Shown one piece after another: positions 1 to 6,546 of a stretch of DNA of 8,014 nt. Numbering within the stretch: position 1 is the stretch's first letter; every line of letters begins with the position of its first letter. The stretch comes from Verrucomicrobiota bacterium (GTDB taxonomy: Bacteria > Verrucomicrobiota > Verrucomicrobiia > Verrucomicrobiales > Akkermansiaceae): NCBI GenBank assembly GCA_026397695.1, contig JAPLUJ010000674.1, forward strand, positions 1 to 8,014, read 5' to 3'. Under the pieces are notes generated by a model. The model saw only the letters and a program-made list of their open reading frames with translations, did no database searches and was not told the origin of the DNA. Both the position numbers and the translations under genes were made by a program.

Positions 1-574
1 AGACGTGACCGTCAATCTGGTGCCGGCGATCCCTGGGACTGCCACCTTTGACGTGAAGGCCAGCGGCGGCGGGATGAGCTATCAGTGGTATAAGAACGGG
101 GTACCTCTTTCTAATGGGGCGGATCCCATCACGGGTCGAATCATTGCCGGTGCCACCACTGCGGTGTTGACCTTGTCCAATATCACCACCACTGCGGATG
201 TGGGCAGCTACTCGGTAGTGGCGACTAACACCGCCGGTTTCGTAAGCAGCAGGTCCGCAGCATTGAGTGTGATTCCATCGAATACGATCGCGATTGTGCA
301 ACCCCTGATTACCAGCAGTTTGGATGCCATCACTTTGATCAAGGGATTGGCGATGGCCCCCTACACCATCACCGCCAACACTCACACCGCCAGCACCCCC
401 GTCACCTATTCTGTCAAAAGTCTTCCCAAGGGACTCAAACTCAACAGCAAGACCGGTGTGATCTCGGGCACGCCGACCAAGACGGGTACGCATTACGTGA
501 CCTTACTAGCGAGCAGGAAGGGCGCGGGGACCGCATCCGCCATCAAACCTTTCGTGGTGGTGAATCCTCCTTGA
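1..574 (+). CDS. C-terminal part of a secreted protein with Ig-like and putative-Ig (He_PIG) domains (5' end outside window)
   Basis: The frame is open from base 2, with no convincing start, so the gene begins upstream; about 190 codons are visible. The first half is an Ig-like domain: a YQWYKNG core tryptophan strand, then LTLSNITTTADVGSYSVVATN, where the D-x-G-x-Y motif is the usual tyrosine corner. The second half (roughly the last 90 residues) reads like a putative-Ig/cadherin-like repeat, with the hallmark GLKLNSKTGVISGTPT followed by a THYVTLLAS strand. Proteins of this kind are typically very long, exported and modular, acting at the cell surface or outside the cell in adhesion or polymer binding; that role is family knowledge, not visible here. 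The protein ends in VVVNPP with no recognisable sorting tail or C-terminal membrane anchor. The specific ligand cannot be guessed. Confidence 0.8.
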   Translation, partial: DVTVNLVPAIPGTATFDVKASGGGMSYQWYKNGVPLSNGADPITGRIIAGATTAVLTLSNITTTADVGSYSVVATNTAGFVSSRSAALSVIPSNTIAIVQPLITSSLDAITLIKGLAMAPYTITANTHTASTPVTYSVKSLPKGLKLNSKTGVISGTPTKTGTHYVTLLASRKGAGTASAIKPFVVVNPP

Positions 575-600
575 TGGTCTTTTTTCACGTGTTCCAGTGG

Positions 601-629
601 TTGACCCCATGGGAGTCGGTTGCTAGTGT
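601..629 (+). promoter_or_regulatory. Weak sigma70-like promoter candidate for ileS
   Basis: A TTGACC box (601-606, five of six matches to the -35 consensus) is followed after 17 bases by TAGTGT (624-629, only three of six matches to -10). Transcription from here would begin almost at the ileS ATG, leaving a very short leader. There is no Shine-Dalgarno sequence in front of that ATG, which fits a short-leader transcript but proves nothing. No T-box or other riboswitch fold is possible in the 67-base gap. Confidence 0.2.
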
Positions 630-641
630 CCGCGCCCTGAC

Positions 642-3407
642 ATGAGCGCAGACGCCACGAACTACAAAGATACGCTGACTCTTCCGCAGACGGGCTTCCC
701 GATGCGGGGCGACCTCGTGGAGAGCGAACCCAAACGTCTCACGCGTTGGGAGCACGACGGACTTTACGATAAAATCCTCGCCCGCCGCCGGGCGCAAAAC
801 GCCCCGGATTTCATCCTGCATGATGGCCCGCCCTTCGCCAACGGCGACGTCCACATGGGCACCGCGCTCAACAAGTTGCTCAAGGATCTGGTCGTGAAAT
901 CCAAGACGATGGCAGGCTTCAGCGTGCCGTTCATCCCCGGCTGGGATTGCCACGGACTGCCCATCGAATTCAAGGTTGTTAGAGAAACCGCCGGCCTGGA
1001 ACCTGCCGAGATCCGCCGCCGGTGTGCGGCATTCGCAACGAAATTCATCGACATCCAGCGAGGATCGTTCCGCCGCCTCGGCGTGTTCGGCGATTGGCAA
1101 AACCCGTATCTGACGATGCATCCGGGTTACGAGGCGAGCATCCTGCGGGTCTTCGCCAAACTCGTGGAAAAGGGCAGCATCTATCAAGCGAAGAAGCCGG
1201 TCCAGTGGTCCTACGGCGCGCAGACGGCACTCGCTGAAGCGGAAGTGGAATACAAGGACAAGGAAAGCCCGGCCATCTTCGTGAAATTCGACTTGGCCGA
1301 GGCATCCCTCAACCAGTTGCGGGATGCATCGGTCATGCATGAGGGAATTGCCAGTGCTGCGATTGCGATTTGGACGACCACTCCATGGACCTTGCCGGCC
1401 AATCTTGCACTGGCGGTGCATCCGAACTTGGATTACTCGCTCTGTGAGTTTATTGATGCCAACGGAAAAACCGAGTCACTTTTGATTTGCGATGATCTGG
1501 TGAGTGCTTTCATGGCGAGAACCGGGATGCGGCTCGGCCGGGGAACGCTCCTATCCGTCACAGGCCGTGAACTCGCAGGACTAACAGCACAACACCCGTT
1601 CCTGCCCCGCACCTCCAAAATCATCCTTGCCAACTTCGTCACCACCGAAACCGGCACCGGCGCGGTCCACATCGCCCCGGGTCATGGCGCGGACGACTAC
1701 GTGGCCGGCCAGCAATACGACCTCCCCGTGCTTTCGCCTGTCGATGACGCCGGGAAATTCACCGCCGAGGTCGGTCTTGATGAACTGATAGGCGTGCATG
1801 TTTTCAAGTCAAACGAACGCATCATCGAAATCCTCGCGGCGAGCGGCCACTTGTTAGGACGCGAGGTTTACCAGCACTCGTACCCCCATTGCTGGCGTTC
1901 GAAAACCCCGATCATCTTCCGCGCCGTCGAGCAGTTCTTCATCTCGCTCGAAACCCTCCGCGGTCAGGCGCTCGCACAAATCGACCAGGTCGAGTGGCTG
2001 CCCGCATGGGGCCGCAACCGCATTTACGGCACCGTGGAAGCACGGCCCGACTGGTGCATCTCGCGCCAGCGCACGTGGGGGGTGCCGCTGCCCGTCTTCT
2101 TCGATGAATCCGGCAAGGCCATCCTGTCAGCCGAACTCGCATTGAAAGTCGCCGATCTCGTGGCAATCGAGGGCACTAATTTTTGGTTCGAACACAGCGA
2201 CGCGGAGCTTGCCGCACGCCTCGGCCTGCCTGCCGGTGTGAAAAAATGCCGTGACACCCTTGATGTCTGGATTGACTCGGGTTGCTCGCACGCCGCCGTG
2301 CTCGATGCACATCCGGAATTGCATGCGCCGGCCGATCTCTATCTGGAGGCCACCGACCAGCACCGCGGCTGGTTCCAAAGCTCGCTCATGCTCAGTTGCG
2401 CCTACCGTGGCACCGCCCCGTACAAGTCGGTGATGACCCATGGCTTCGTCGTTGACAAGGATAAGAAAAAACTCTCCAAGTCCGAAGCCGAGAAAGCCGG
2501 CAAGCCGATCGACGCCGCCCACTTCTATCAAAAATATGGTGCCGACATCGTCCGCCTGTGGGTTTCCTCGGTCGATTGGCAGAATGAAGTCCCCTTCGGC
2601 GAGGATCTCTTCAAACAAGTGGCCGAGCCCTACCGCCGCGTGCGCAACACCCTGCGCATCCTGTTAGGCAACCTCGATGGTTTCAAGGAGTGCGGGCAGC
2701 CGGCCAACCCGGCATTCACCCTGCTCGACCGCTGGATCCTGGAACGCCTGCACGATGTCGTAGCCGAGTGCCGCATGGCCTATGCAACCTACGAGTTCCG
2801 CAAGGTTTTCAATTCGCTCATCCAGTTTTGCACCACCGATCTATCCGCAATTTATATCGATGCCACCAAGGACCGGATGTATTGCGACGCGGCGGATTCC
2901 CCGCGCCGCCGTGCTTCGCAAACCGCGATGTTCGAGATCTTCACCAGCATCGCAAAACTGTTAGCCCCGATCCTCGTCTTCACCGCCGACGAGGCCTGGG
3001 AACACGCCGGATTCACCACCGGCTGCATCCACGAACAGGACTTCCCCGATGCCAACCCCGCATTCACACCCGGCATCGCCACCCACCAGGCCCAGCGGCT
3101 CTTCGAAATCAAATACGTCATCCAGACCGCCATCGAGGCATGCATCCAAGCCAAGGAGTTCACCCGCAATAACGAGGCGGACATCACTCTAACAATTCCG
3201 GCTGGCGACAGCGTCTTGCTGACATTGCTCAACGACCGCGACTTTGCCACCGAATTCTTCATCATCGCCAACCTGCACACCTCGATCGGCGGTGCCCTGC
3301 AAGCCACCGCCCGCAAGACGGACTTCCCGCTCTGCCCGCGCTGCCGCAAACATGAACCGCTGCGAGCCAGCGGGCTGTGCGCGAGATGCGATGAGGTTTG
3401 TAAATGA
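642..3407 (+). CDS. ileS: Isoleucyl-tRNA synthetase
   Basis: Class I aminoacyl-tRNA synthetase that charges tRNA-Ile with isoleucine in the cytoplasm. At 921 residues it is close to the bacterial norm (E. coli about 938). Visible landmarks in order: HDGPPFANGDVHMGT with the HIGH-type motif as HMGT (71-74); PGWDCHGLP (about 99-107); the CP1 editing domain with the threonine-rich TTTPWTLPAN (245-254) and GTGAVHIAPGHGADDY (338-353), which carries the conserved editing aspartate; WCISRQRTWGVPLP in the Rossmann core; KLSKS (610-614) as the KMSKS loop; an anticodon-binding helical region; and a C-terminal zinc-binding knuckle with cysteines 898, 901, 913 and 916. The ATG at 642 gives the expected N-terminus (TLTLPQTGFPMRGDL). 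The fourth HIGH position being T and the M-to-L change in KMSKS are mild variants. lspA follows 61 bases downstream, possibly in one transcript. Confidence 0.98.
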   Translation: MSADATNYKDTLTLPQTGFPMRGDLVESEPKRLTRWEHDGLYDKILARRRAQNAPDFILHDGPPFANGDVHMGTALNKLLKDLVVKSKTMAGFSVPFIPGWDCHGLPIEFKVVRETAGLEPAEIRRRCAAFATKFIDIQRGSFRRLGVFGDWQNPYLTMHPGYEASILRVFAKLVEKGSIYQAKKPVQWSYGAQTALAEAEVEYKDKESPAIFVKFDLAEASLNQLRDASVMHEGIASAAIAIWTTTPWTLPANLALAVHPNLDYSLCEFIDANGKTESLLICDDLVSAFMARTGMRLGRGTLLSVTGRELAGLTAQHPFLPRTSKIILANFVTTETGTGAVHIAPGHGADDYVAGQQYDLPVLSPVDDAGKFTAEVGLDELIGVHVFKSNERIIEILAASGHLLGREVYQHSYPHCWRSKTPIIFRAVEQFFISLETLRGQALAQIDQVEWLPAWGRNRIYGTVEARPDWCISRQRTWGVPLPVFFDESGKAILSAELALKVADLVAIEGTNFWFEHSDAELAARLGLPAGVKKCRDTLDVWIDSGCSHAAVLDAHPELHAPADLYLEATDQHRGWFQSSLMLSCAYRGTAPYKSVMTHGFVVDKDKKKLSKSEAEKAGKPIDAAHFYQKYGADIVRLWVSSVDWQNEVPFGEDLFKQVAEPYRRVRNTLRILLGNLDGFKECGQPANPAFTLLDRWILERLHDVVAECRMAYATYEFRKVFNSLIQFCTTDLSAIYIDATKDRMYCDAADSPRRRASQTAMFEIFTSIAKLLAPILVFTADEAWEHAGFTTGCIHEQDFPDANPAFTPGIATHQAQRLFEIKYVIQTAIEACIQAKEFTRNNEADITLTIPAGDSVLLTLLNDRDFATEFFIIANLHTSIGGALQATARKTDFPLCPRCRKHEPLRASGLCARCDEVCK

Positions 3408-3411
3408 TTTC

Positions 3412-3456
3412 CATAAGACCTATAGGACCTATAAGACCCATAAGACCTATAGGTCC
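3412..3456 (+). repeat. Five-unit 9-bp tandem repeat between ileS and lspA
   Basis: Five perfectly phased 9-base units run without a gap: CATAAGACC, TATAGGACC, TATAAGACC, CATAAGACC, TATAGGTCC (consensus YATARGWCC). The array contains a perfect 12-bp palindrome, GACCTATAGGTC (3444-3455), and a near-palindrome TATAGG-A-CCTATA (3421-3433). Nine bases equal three codons, so every frame reads as a periodic tripeptide: H/Y-K/R-T in the lspA frame, and GPI/GLM-like on the - strand. It starts 5 bases after the ileS stop and ends 12 bases before the lspA ATG. There are no spacers, so it is not CRISPR. I associate such CCTATARG repeats with Verrucomicrobiota intergenic regions, from memory only. Confidence 0.85.
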
Positions 3457-3468
3457 AATTTAACCCCC

Positions 3469-4059
3469 ATGACTCTTCCCCGCCTGCTGCTCTTCATCAC
3501 CCTGCCGCTCTACGTGCTCGATCAAGTCACGAAGTTCTGGACCATCGGATCATTCCAGCCGCCATGGGTGGAATCCGGCGCCAGCATTGCCGTGGTTGAG
3601 AATTTCTTCCACCTCGTGCGCGTCCACAACCAAGGTGTGGCCTTCGGCTTCGGCAATGGCACGGACTGGGCACCCATCGTGTTTCTTTTGGTACCCGTCA
3701 TCGCCCTCATGTTGCTGCGGTTTTTTTGGAAAAAGGGAGCCTTCAACCACCCGCTCTCAAGGGTGGCCGTCGCCCTCCTGTTATGTGGAATCCTCGGGAA
3801 TCTAACTGACAGGCTGATCCAGGGGTTCCTGCTTGAGGAATTCAGGCAGGCGGCGTTTTGGCAACGCCTGTCCGAAGGCTACGTGGTGGATTTCATTGCG
3901 ATCAAACTGCCGTATTACGCCAAGCTTGTCCCTTCCAGCGGCGGTTGGTGGCCGGCCTTCAATGTTGCGGACTCCTGCATCTGCATCGCCGCCGTGCTGC
4001 TCTTCATCAGCGGCATCCGCGAAGAAGCCGCCACCAAAAAACAGCAAGCGCGAAGTTGA
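3469..4059 (+). CDS. lspA: Lipoprotein signal peptidase (signal peptidase II)
   Basis: Inner-membrane aspartyl protease that removes the signal peptide of prolipoproteins after lipidation of the cysteine. The 196-residue product has the four expected membrane segments and all family motifs: VLDQVTK (16-22), VHNQGVAFG (52-60), GNLTDR (110-115), VVDF (139-142) and FNVADS (164-169). By analogy with characterised LspA proteins, D141 and D168 are the catalytic pair. It is longer than typical members (about 160-170) because of extra residues between GNLTDRLIQG and EGYVVDF (roughly 119-136) and a longer stretch between VVDF and FNVADS. The ATG at 3469 puts the first membrane helix near the N-terminus, as in the family. 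The frame stays open further upstream to an ATG at 3391 and beyond, but that would translate the 9-bp repeat array and the ileS 3' end, so it was not chosen. No clear ribosome-binding site is visible. Confidence 0.95.
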   Translation: MTLPRLLLFITLPLYVLDQVTKFWTIGSFQPPWVESGASIAVVENFFHLVRVHNQGVAFGFGNGTDWAPIVFLLVPVIALMLLRFFWKKGAFNHPLSRVAVALLLCGILGNLTDRLIQGFLLEEFRQAAFWQRLSEGYVVDFIAIKLPYYAKLVPSSGGWWPAFNVADSCICIAAVLLFISGIREEAATKKQQARS

Positions 4060-4068
4060 GAGGGGAGC

Positions 4069-4085
4069 GCCGGCGTCCCGCCGGC
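4069..4085. repeat. GC-rich hairpin (GCCGGC-GTCCC-GCCGGC) after lspA
   Basis: Two copies of the self-complementary hexamer GCCGGC flank the loop GTCCC, giving a six-pair all-GC stem that begins 9 bases after the lspA stop. The T-run that follows (4107-4111) lies over 20 bases away, so it is a poor intrinsic terminator. The core, with its GGAG-CGCCGGCGTCCC context, resembles a REP-like intergenic element I recall from Verrucomicrobiota and Planctomycetota genomes. That recollection is unverified. Confidence 0.5.
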
Positions 4086-4110
4086 TGTGTTTGGCATCTT
4101 CTCCGCTTTT

Positions 4111-4165
4111 TAAAATATTTACTTCATGCTCGCCTACCATGCCCGAACATGTAGTAAATATGTTA
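4111..4165. promoter_or_regulatory. AT-rich 13-bp inverted repeat upstream of nrdR
   Basis: The left arm TAAAATATTTACT (4111-4123) and right arm AGTAAATATGTTA (4153-4165) are reverse complements with 12 of 13 matches (9 perfect inner pairs), separated by 29 bases that include the palindrome ACATGT (4147-4152). The arms stand out from GC-rich surroundings and end 66 bases before the nrdR ATG. Both carry an ATAT core, as NrdR boxes do, and their centres are about 43 bases apart, near four helical turns. The conserved outer C and G of the NrdR box are missing, so an NrdR autoregulatory site is only a hypothesis; a binding site for another dimeric regulator or an RNA stem is equally open. Confidence 0.35.
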
Positions 4166-4231
4166 GGATTTTCCGGTTGACGCTTCCGGCGGTGGGACCA
4201 TTCTTGCAGCCGTAAATCCCGATCAGCCTTC

Positions 4232-4723
4232 ATGCGTTGCGTCCAATGTGGTTCACTTAAAGACAAGGTTCTCGATTCCAGATCCTCGAAGGATGGAACA
4301 GCGATTCGTCGTCGGCGCGAATGTCTGCAATGCGCATACCGCTATACCACTTACGAACAGATCGAACGCACGGAGTTGCGCGTGTTGAAGCGCGATGGAA
4401 CCCGCGAGGCGCTCAACCGCGAGAAGTTGATGAACGGGCTGGTCAAGGCCTGCGAGAAACGGCCGGTGTCGATGGACCGGTTGGACCGCGCGGTGGATGA
4501 AATTCTAGCAGAGTTGCACAAGGATCATCTCAGCGAGGTGCCATCCGCCATTATCGGCGGCAAGGTGATGGACAAGCTCCATCAGATAGATCCGGTGGCC
4601 TATGTCCGCTACGCTTCGGTTTACCGCCAGTTTGAAGACGTGAATGAGTTCATTCAGGAGATTCAATCGCTGTCCCGCCGCGCCGCGCGTGATCCGTTCC
4701 AACGTCGTTTATTCAAGGATTGA
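4232..4723 (+). CDS. nrdR: Transcriptional repressor NrdR (ribonucleotide reductase regulator)
   Basis: Cytoplasmic repressor that senses ATP/dATP and shuts down ribonucleotide reductase genes by binding paired NrdR boxes. The 163-residue length is standard. An N-terminal zinc ribbon has cysteines 3 and 6 (MRCVQCGS) and 31 and 34 (RRRECLQC), with the family motifs VLDSR, IRRRRE and YRYTTYE between and after them. The ATP-cone follows from about residue 49, beginning with VLKRDG (51-56) and ending around VAYVRYASVYRQF, before a basic C-terminal tail. The ATG at 4232 gives the canonical MRC start, so it is secure. No reductase gene lies in the window, so its targets are elsewhere. The inverted repeat upstream could be a site for self-control. 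The next gene starts 30 bases downstream on the same strand, suggesting cotranscription. Confidence 0.97.
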   Translation: MRCVQCGSLKDKVLDSRSSKDGTAIRRRRECLQCAYRYTTYEQIERTELRVLKRDGTREALNREKLMNGLVKACEKRPVSMDRLDRAVDEILAELHKDHLSEVPSAIIGGKVMDKLHQIDPVAYVRYASVYRQFEDVNEFIQEIQSLSRRAARDPFQRRLFKD

Positions 4724-4753
4724 TTTCACCCACACCCACTCAACCCACCCTCC

Positions 4754-5326
4754 GTGATCTCGCTTATCGGCAATCGCCCCGCCCTGCAAATCGGCCGCTA
4801 TCAGGTGATCGACTACGACACCGCGTGGCTGGATGACGCGCTGCGGAGGGCGGCGCGGGCGGCGGATCGCGAGGATTTCCCGTTTGTCGATGACATCCGC
4901 AGCGGGATTGTGAAATACTTGGAAACGAAGTGTCCGCTGAAACTCCTACAACTCGAGGAACTCTACAACCGGGTGCGCCGGATGCTGGTGAAGATCGGCT
5001 GCGCAAGCATCGCCGAGCATCTGGTGCCAGTGGCTCCGCCGGTGACCGTCCCGCTGGTGCGTGCGGCAATTGAGGCGGGCAACGGCTTCGAATTAGCGTT
5101 TTTTGTCACTCTGCGTGTGGAACTCCGCGAACTCCGCGCCGCCGGAGTTGAGGAAATCCGCTTTACCGGCTTGCGTGAAAGCACGCTCATTTTACGCGGC
5201 ACCGCGAAGTGGAACCAACAATGTGAGAAGCTTCTAACCGAGATTCGGGAGTTTCTCGAGGATTGGGACCGTGCGGAACTGCAAAGCGGGCGCATGCCGC
5301 ACCTTTGCGTTGCAAGCGAGTGCTGA
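4754..5326 (+). CDS. Hypothetical protein with a possible degenerate ATP-cone, downstream of nrdR
   Basis: 190 residues from a GTG start at 4754; no other start exists in frame before it. I do not recognise the family. Residues about 24-90 have the helical layout of an ATP-cone: WLDDALRRAARAA, then FVDDIRSGIVKYLE, then LLQLEELYNRVRRMLVKIG followed by CASIAEHL, matching the order of helices and hydrophobic positions of the cone in NrdR and ribonucleotide reductases. The usual VxKRDG nucleotide-binding strand is replaced by GRYQVIDYD, so nucleotide binding is doubtful. The C-terminal half (about 97-180) is mixed alpha/beta with a charged helix LRVELRELRAAGVEEI and shows no known motif. There is no signal peptide or membrane segment, so it is likely cytoplasmic. 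The 30-base gap after nrdR lacks any G and lacks a Shine-Dalgarno sequence. A role linked to NrdR or nucleotide sensing is inference from position and this weak resemblance. Confidence 0.75.
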   Translation: MISLIGNRPALQIGRYQVIDYDTAWLDDALRRAARAADREDFPFVDDIRSGIVKYLETKCPLKLLQLEELYNRVRRMLVKIGCASIAEHLVPVAPPVTVPLVRAAIEAGNGFELAFFVTLRVELRELRAAGVEEIRFTGLRESTLILRGTAKWNQQCEKLLTEIREFLEDWDRAELQSGRMPHLCVASEC

Positions 5327-5409
5327 GCACCCGATGCGCCCGCCGCTGGCATTCCAAATGCTTGCGCTCGGTGTCCGGGGTAGGGCAGGATAGTGGTGTG
5401 CAAGAGACG

Positions 5410-6546
5410 ATGGAGAGCGCCCGCCTTTGGGACGGCTATGTGTGTCCGGATTGCCGGTTTGTATTTCGCGTCCAGCGGGAATACGACGGGCAGGGAGTGG
5501 TCTGCCCGAGTTGTCGCAGGATGCTGAAAATCCCATCGGCAGGCGACCATGTGCCGCCCTTGCTGATGCCGCAGCGTCCGTCACCCATGAAAGCACCTCC
5601 TTCGCACCCGGGAGCGCAGCCGAGCGGTGACCGCCGCCACACGAAAAAATCGCGTCATTCGAAGCAGTATTTGTGGGAAGGTTTGTCCGGGCATGCGAGC
5701 CGTTTCGGCCTTGGGGAAAAGCGTCAGATGTTCTGGCTGCTGATCGTCGGGACCTTGCTTTTGATCTTGATCGTGGCGGGAGTGTTGCTGGCCATGTTTG
5801 GCGGCAAAGCCCCGGCCCCGCCGGTTGCGGCAGCCGCGCTCGGCAAGCCTGCCGTCCTATCCATCCAACCGGAGACCCCACTCCCAACCGATACCCGGCG
5901 CACTGACGCCGCCTTTCTCGCCGAAGCCGAACCGTTGACAAGTAAGTTCCTGGAAGCCTGTCGGATCGAGGACCTGTTGCCCTTGGTCCGGAATCCAAGC
6001 GTGGCGGAAGCCAGGATGCGCCGCCATTATCCCGCGGGGAAAATCGCAGCTCCCGGCATGGAGGCATTCAACACGGCATCCGAAATCTTCCGCGCAGGCA
6101 CCATCTCCATCCTCAAGATCCGCACCCGCAGCCATGACGAATTAGCACTCGCCTATGTCGAAACCCCCCAAGGAATCAAAATCGATTGGGAAAGCTGGGT
6201 CGGCTGGTCTGATATGTCGTGGGAGCAATTTATAACATTGAAACCGACCACCGGGCAGGTGTTCCGGCTGGTCTTGTGTCCCACTGATTATTATAACTTC
6301 GCTTTCGCCAATGATAACAAATGGCAGGCGTATCGATTGACATCACCCGATGGCGGACATTTGCTCTACGGCTATGCGGAACGTGGCTCGGTGATGAATT
6401 CCAAACTCCGCCCGTCACTTGAAAACCAACAGATCCCCATGATGCTTGCCTTGAAATTCCCTGACAACGCGACTTCCGACAACCAAGTGCTCATCGAGAA
6501 GATCGCCGCCGAAGGATGGGTGCTTGCATCCGATCCCCCCCCATGA
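5410..6546 (+). CDS. Membrane-anchored protein with N-terminal zinc ribbon, function unknown
   Basis: 378 residues from the ATG at 5410. An N-terminal zinc-ribbon has paired CxxC motifs (C12/C15 in VCPDCRF, C32/C35 in VCPSCRR). It is followed by a proline- and basic-rich linker (about 43-105), one membrane helix (107-130, MFWLLIVGTLLLILIVAGVL) and a C-terminal domain of about 245 residues. Positive residues before the helix put the ribbon in the cytoplasm and the large domain outside. That domain contains a helical stretch with LEACRIEDLLPLVRNP (around 180-196), then a tryptophan-rich core IDWESWVGWSDMSW (258-271) and YYNFAFANDNKW (294-305). I recall similar tandem features in hypothetical proteins of Verrucomicrobiales but can give no function; an NTF2-like fold is a guess. 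An alternative GTG start at 5398 has AGGA seven bases upstream and would add four residues. The stop overlaps the next ATG. Confidence 0.8.
   Translation: MESARLWDGYVCPDCRFVFRVQREYDGQGVVCPSCRRMLKIPSAGDHVPPLLMPQRPSPMKAPPSHPGAQPSGDRRHTKKSRHSKQYLWEGLSGHASRFGLGEKRQMFWLLIVGTLLLILIVAGVLLAMFGGKAPAPPVAAAALGKPAVLSIQPETPLPTDTRRTDAAFLAEAEPLTSKFLEACRIEDLLPLVRNPSVAEARMRRHYPAGKIAAPGMEAFNTASEIFRAGTISILKIRTRSHDELALAYVETPQGIKIDWESWVGWSDMSWEQFITLKPTTGQVFRLVLCPTDYYNFAFANDNKWQAYRLTSPDGGHLLYGYAERGSVMNSKLRPSLENQQIPMMLALKFPDNATSDNQVLIEKIAAEGWVLASDPPP

Noticed and set aside
585..1421. 278-codon open frame on the - strand opposite ileS
   Set aside because: It lies wholly antisense to an unambiguous ileS, is rich in arginine, histidine and glycine as GC-rich antisense frames are, and shows no family motif.
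2127..2618. 163-codon open frame on the - strand inside ileS
   Set aside because: Antisense shadow of the KLSKS region; no start context and no recognisable domain.
3412..3456. CRISPR-like array
   Set aside because: The 9-bp units abut directly with no spacers, and no cas gene is present.
4098..4112. T-run after lspA as an intrinsic terminator
   Set aside because: The only good hairpin ends at 4085, more than 20 bases before the T-run, which is too far for a standard intrinsic terminator.
4177..4205. TTGACG with ATTCTT 17 bases on, as an nrdR promoter
   Set aside because: The -35 box is reasonable, but the -10 matches only two of six positions; not supportable as a promoter call.
5263..5409. 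Longer start (TTG at 5263) for the zinc-ribbon protein
   Set aside because: It would overlap the upstream gene by 64 bases and add a tail without any recognisable feature; starts at 5398 or 5410 fit the ribbon domain better.
5234..6067. 277-codon and neighbouring 195-codon - strand frames across 4963-6067
   Set aside because: They cover the coding frames of two + strand genes, are low-complexity Arg/Pro/Ser-rich, and have no motif; the + strand reading shows clear CxxC pairs and a membrane helix.
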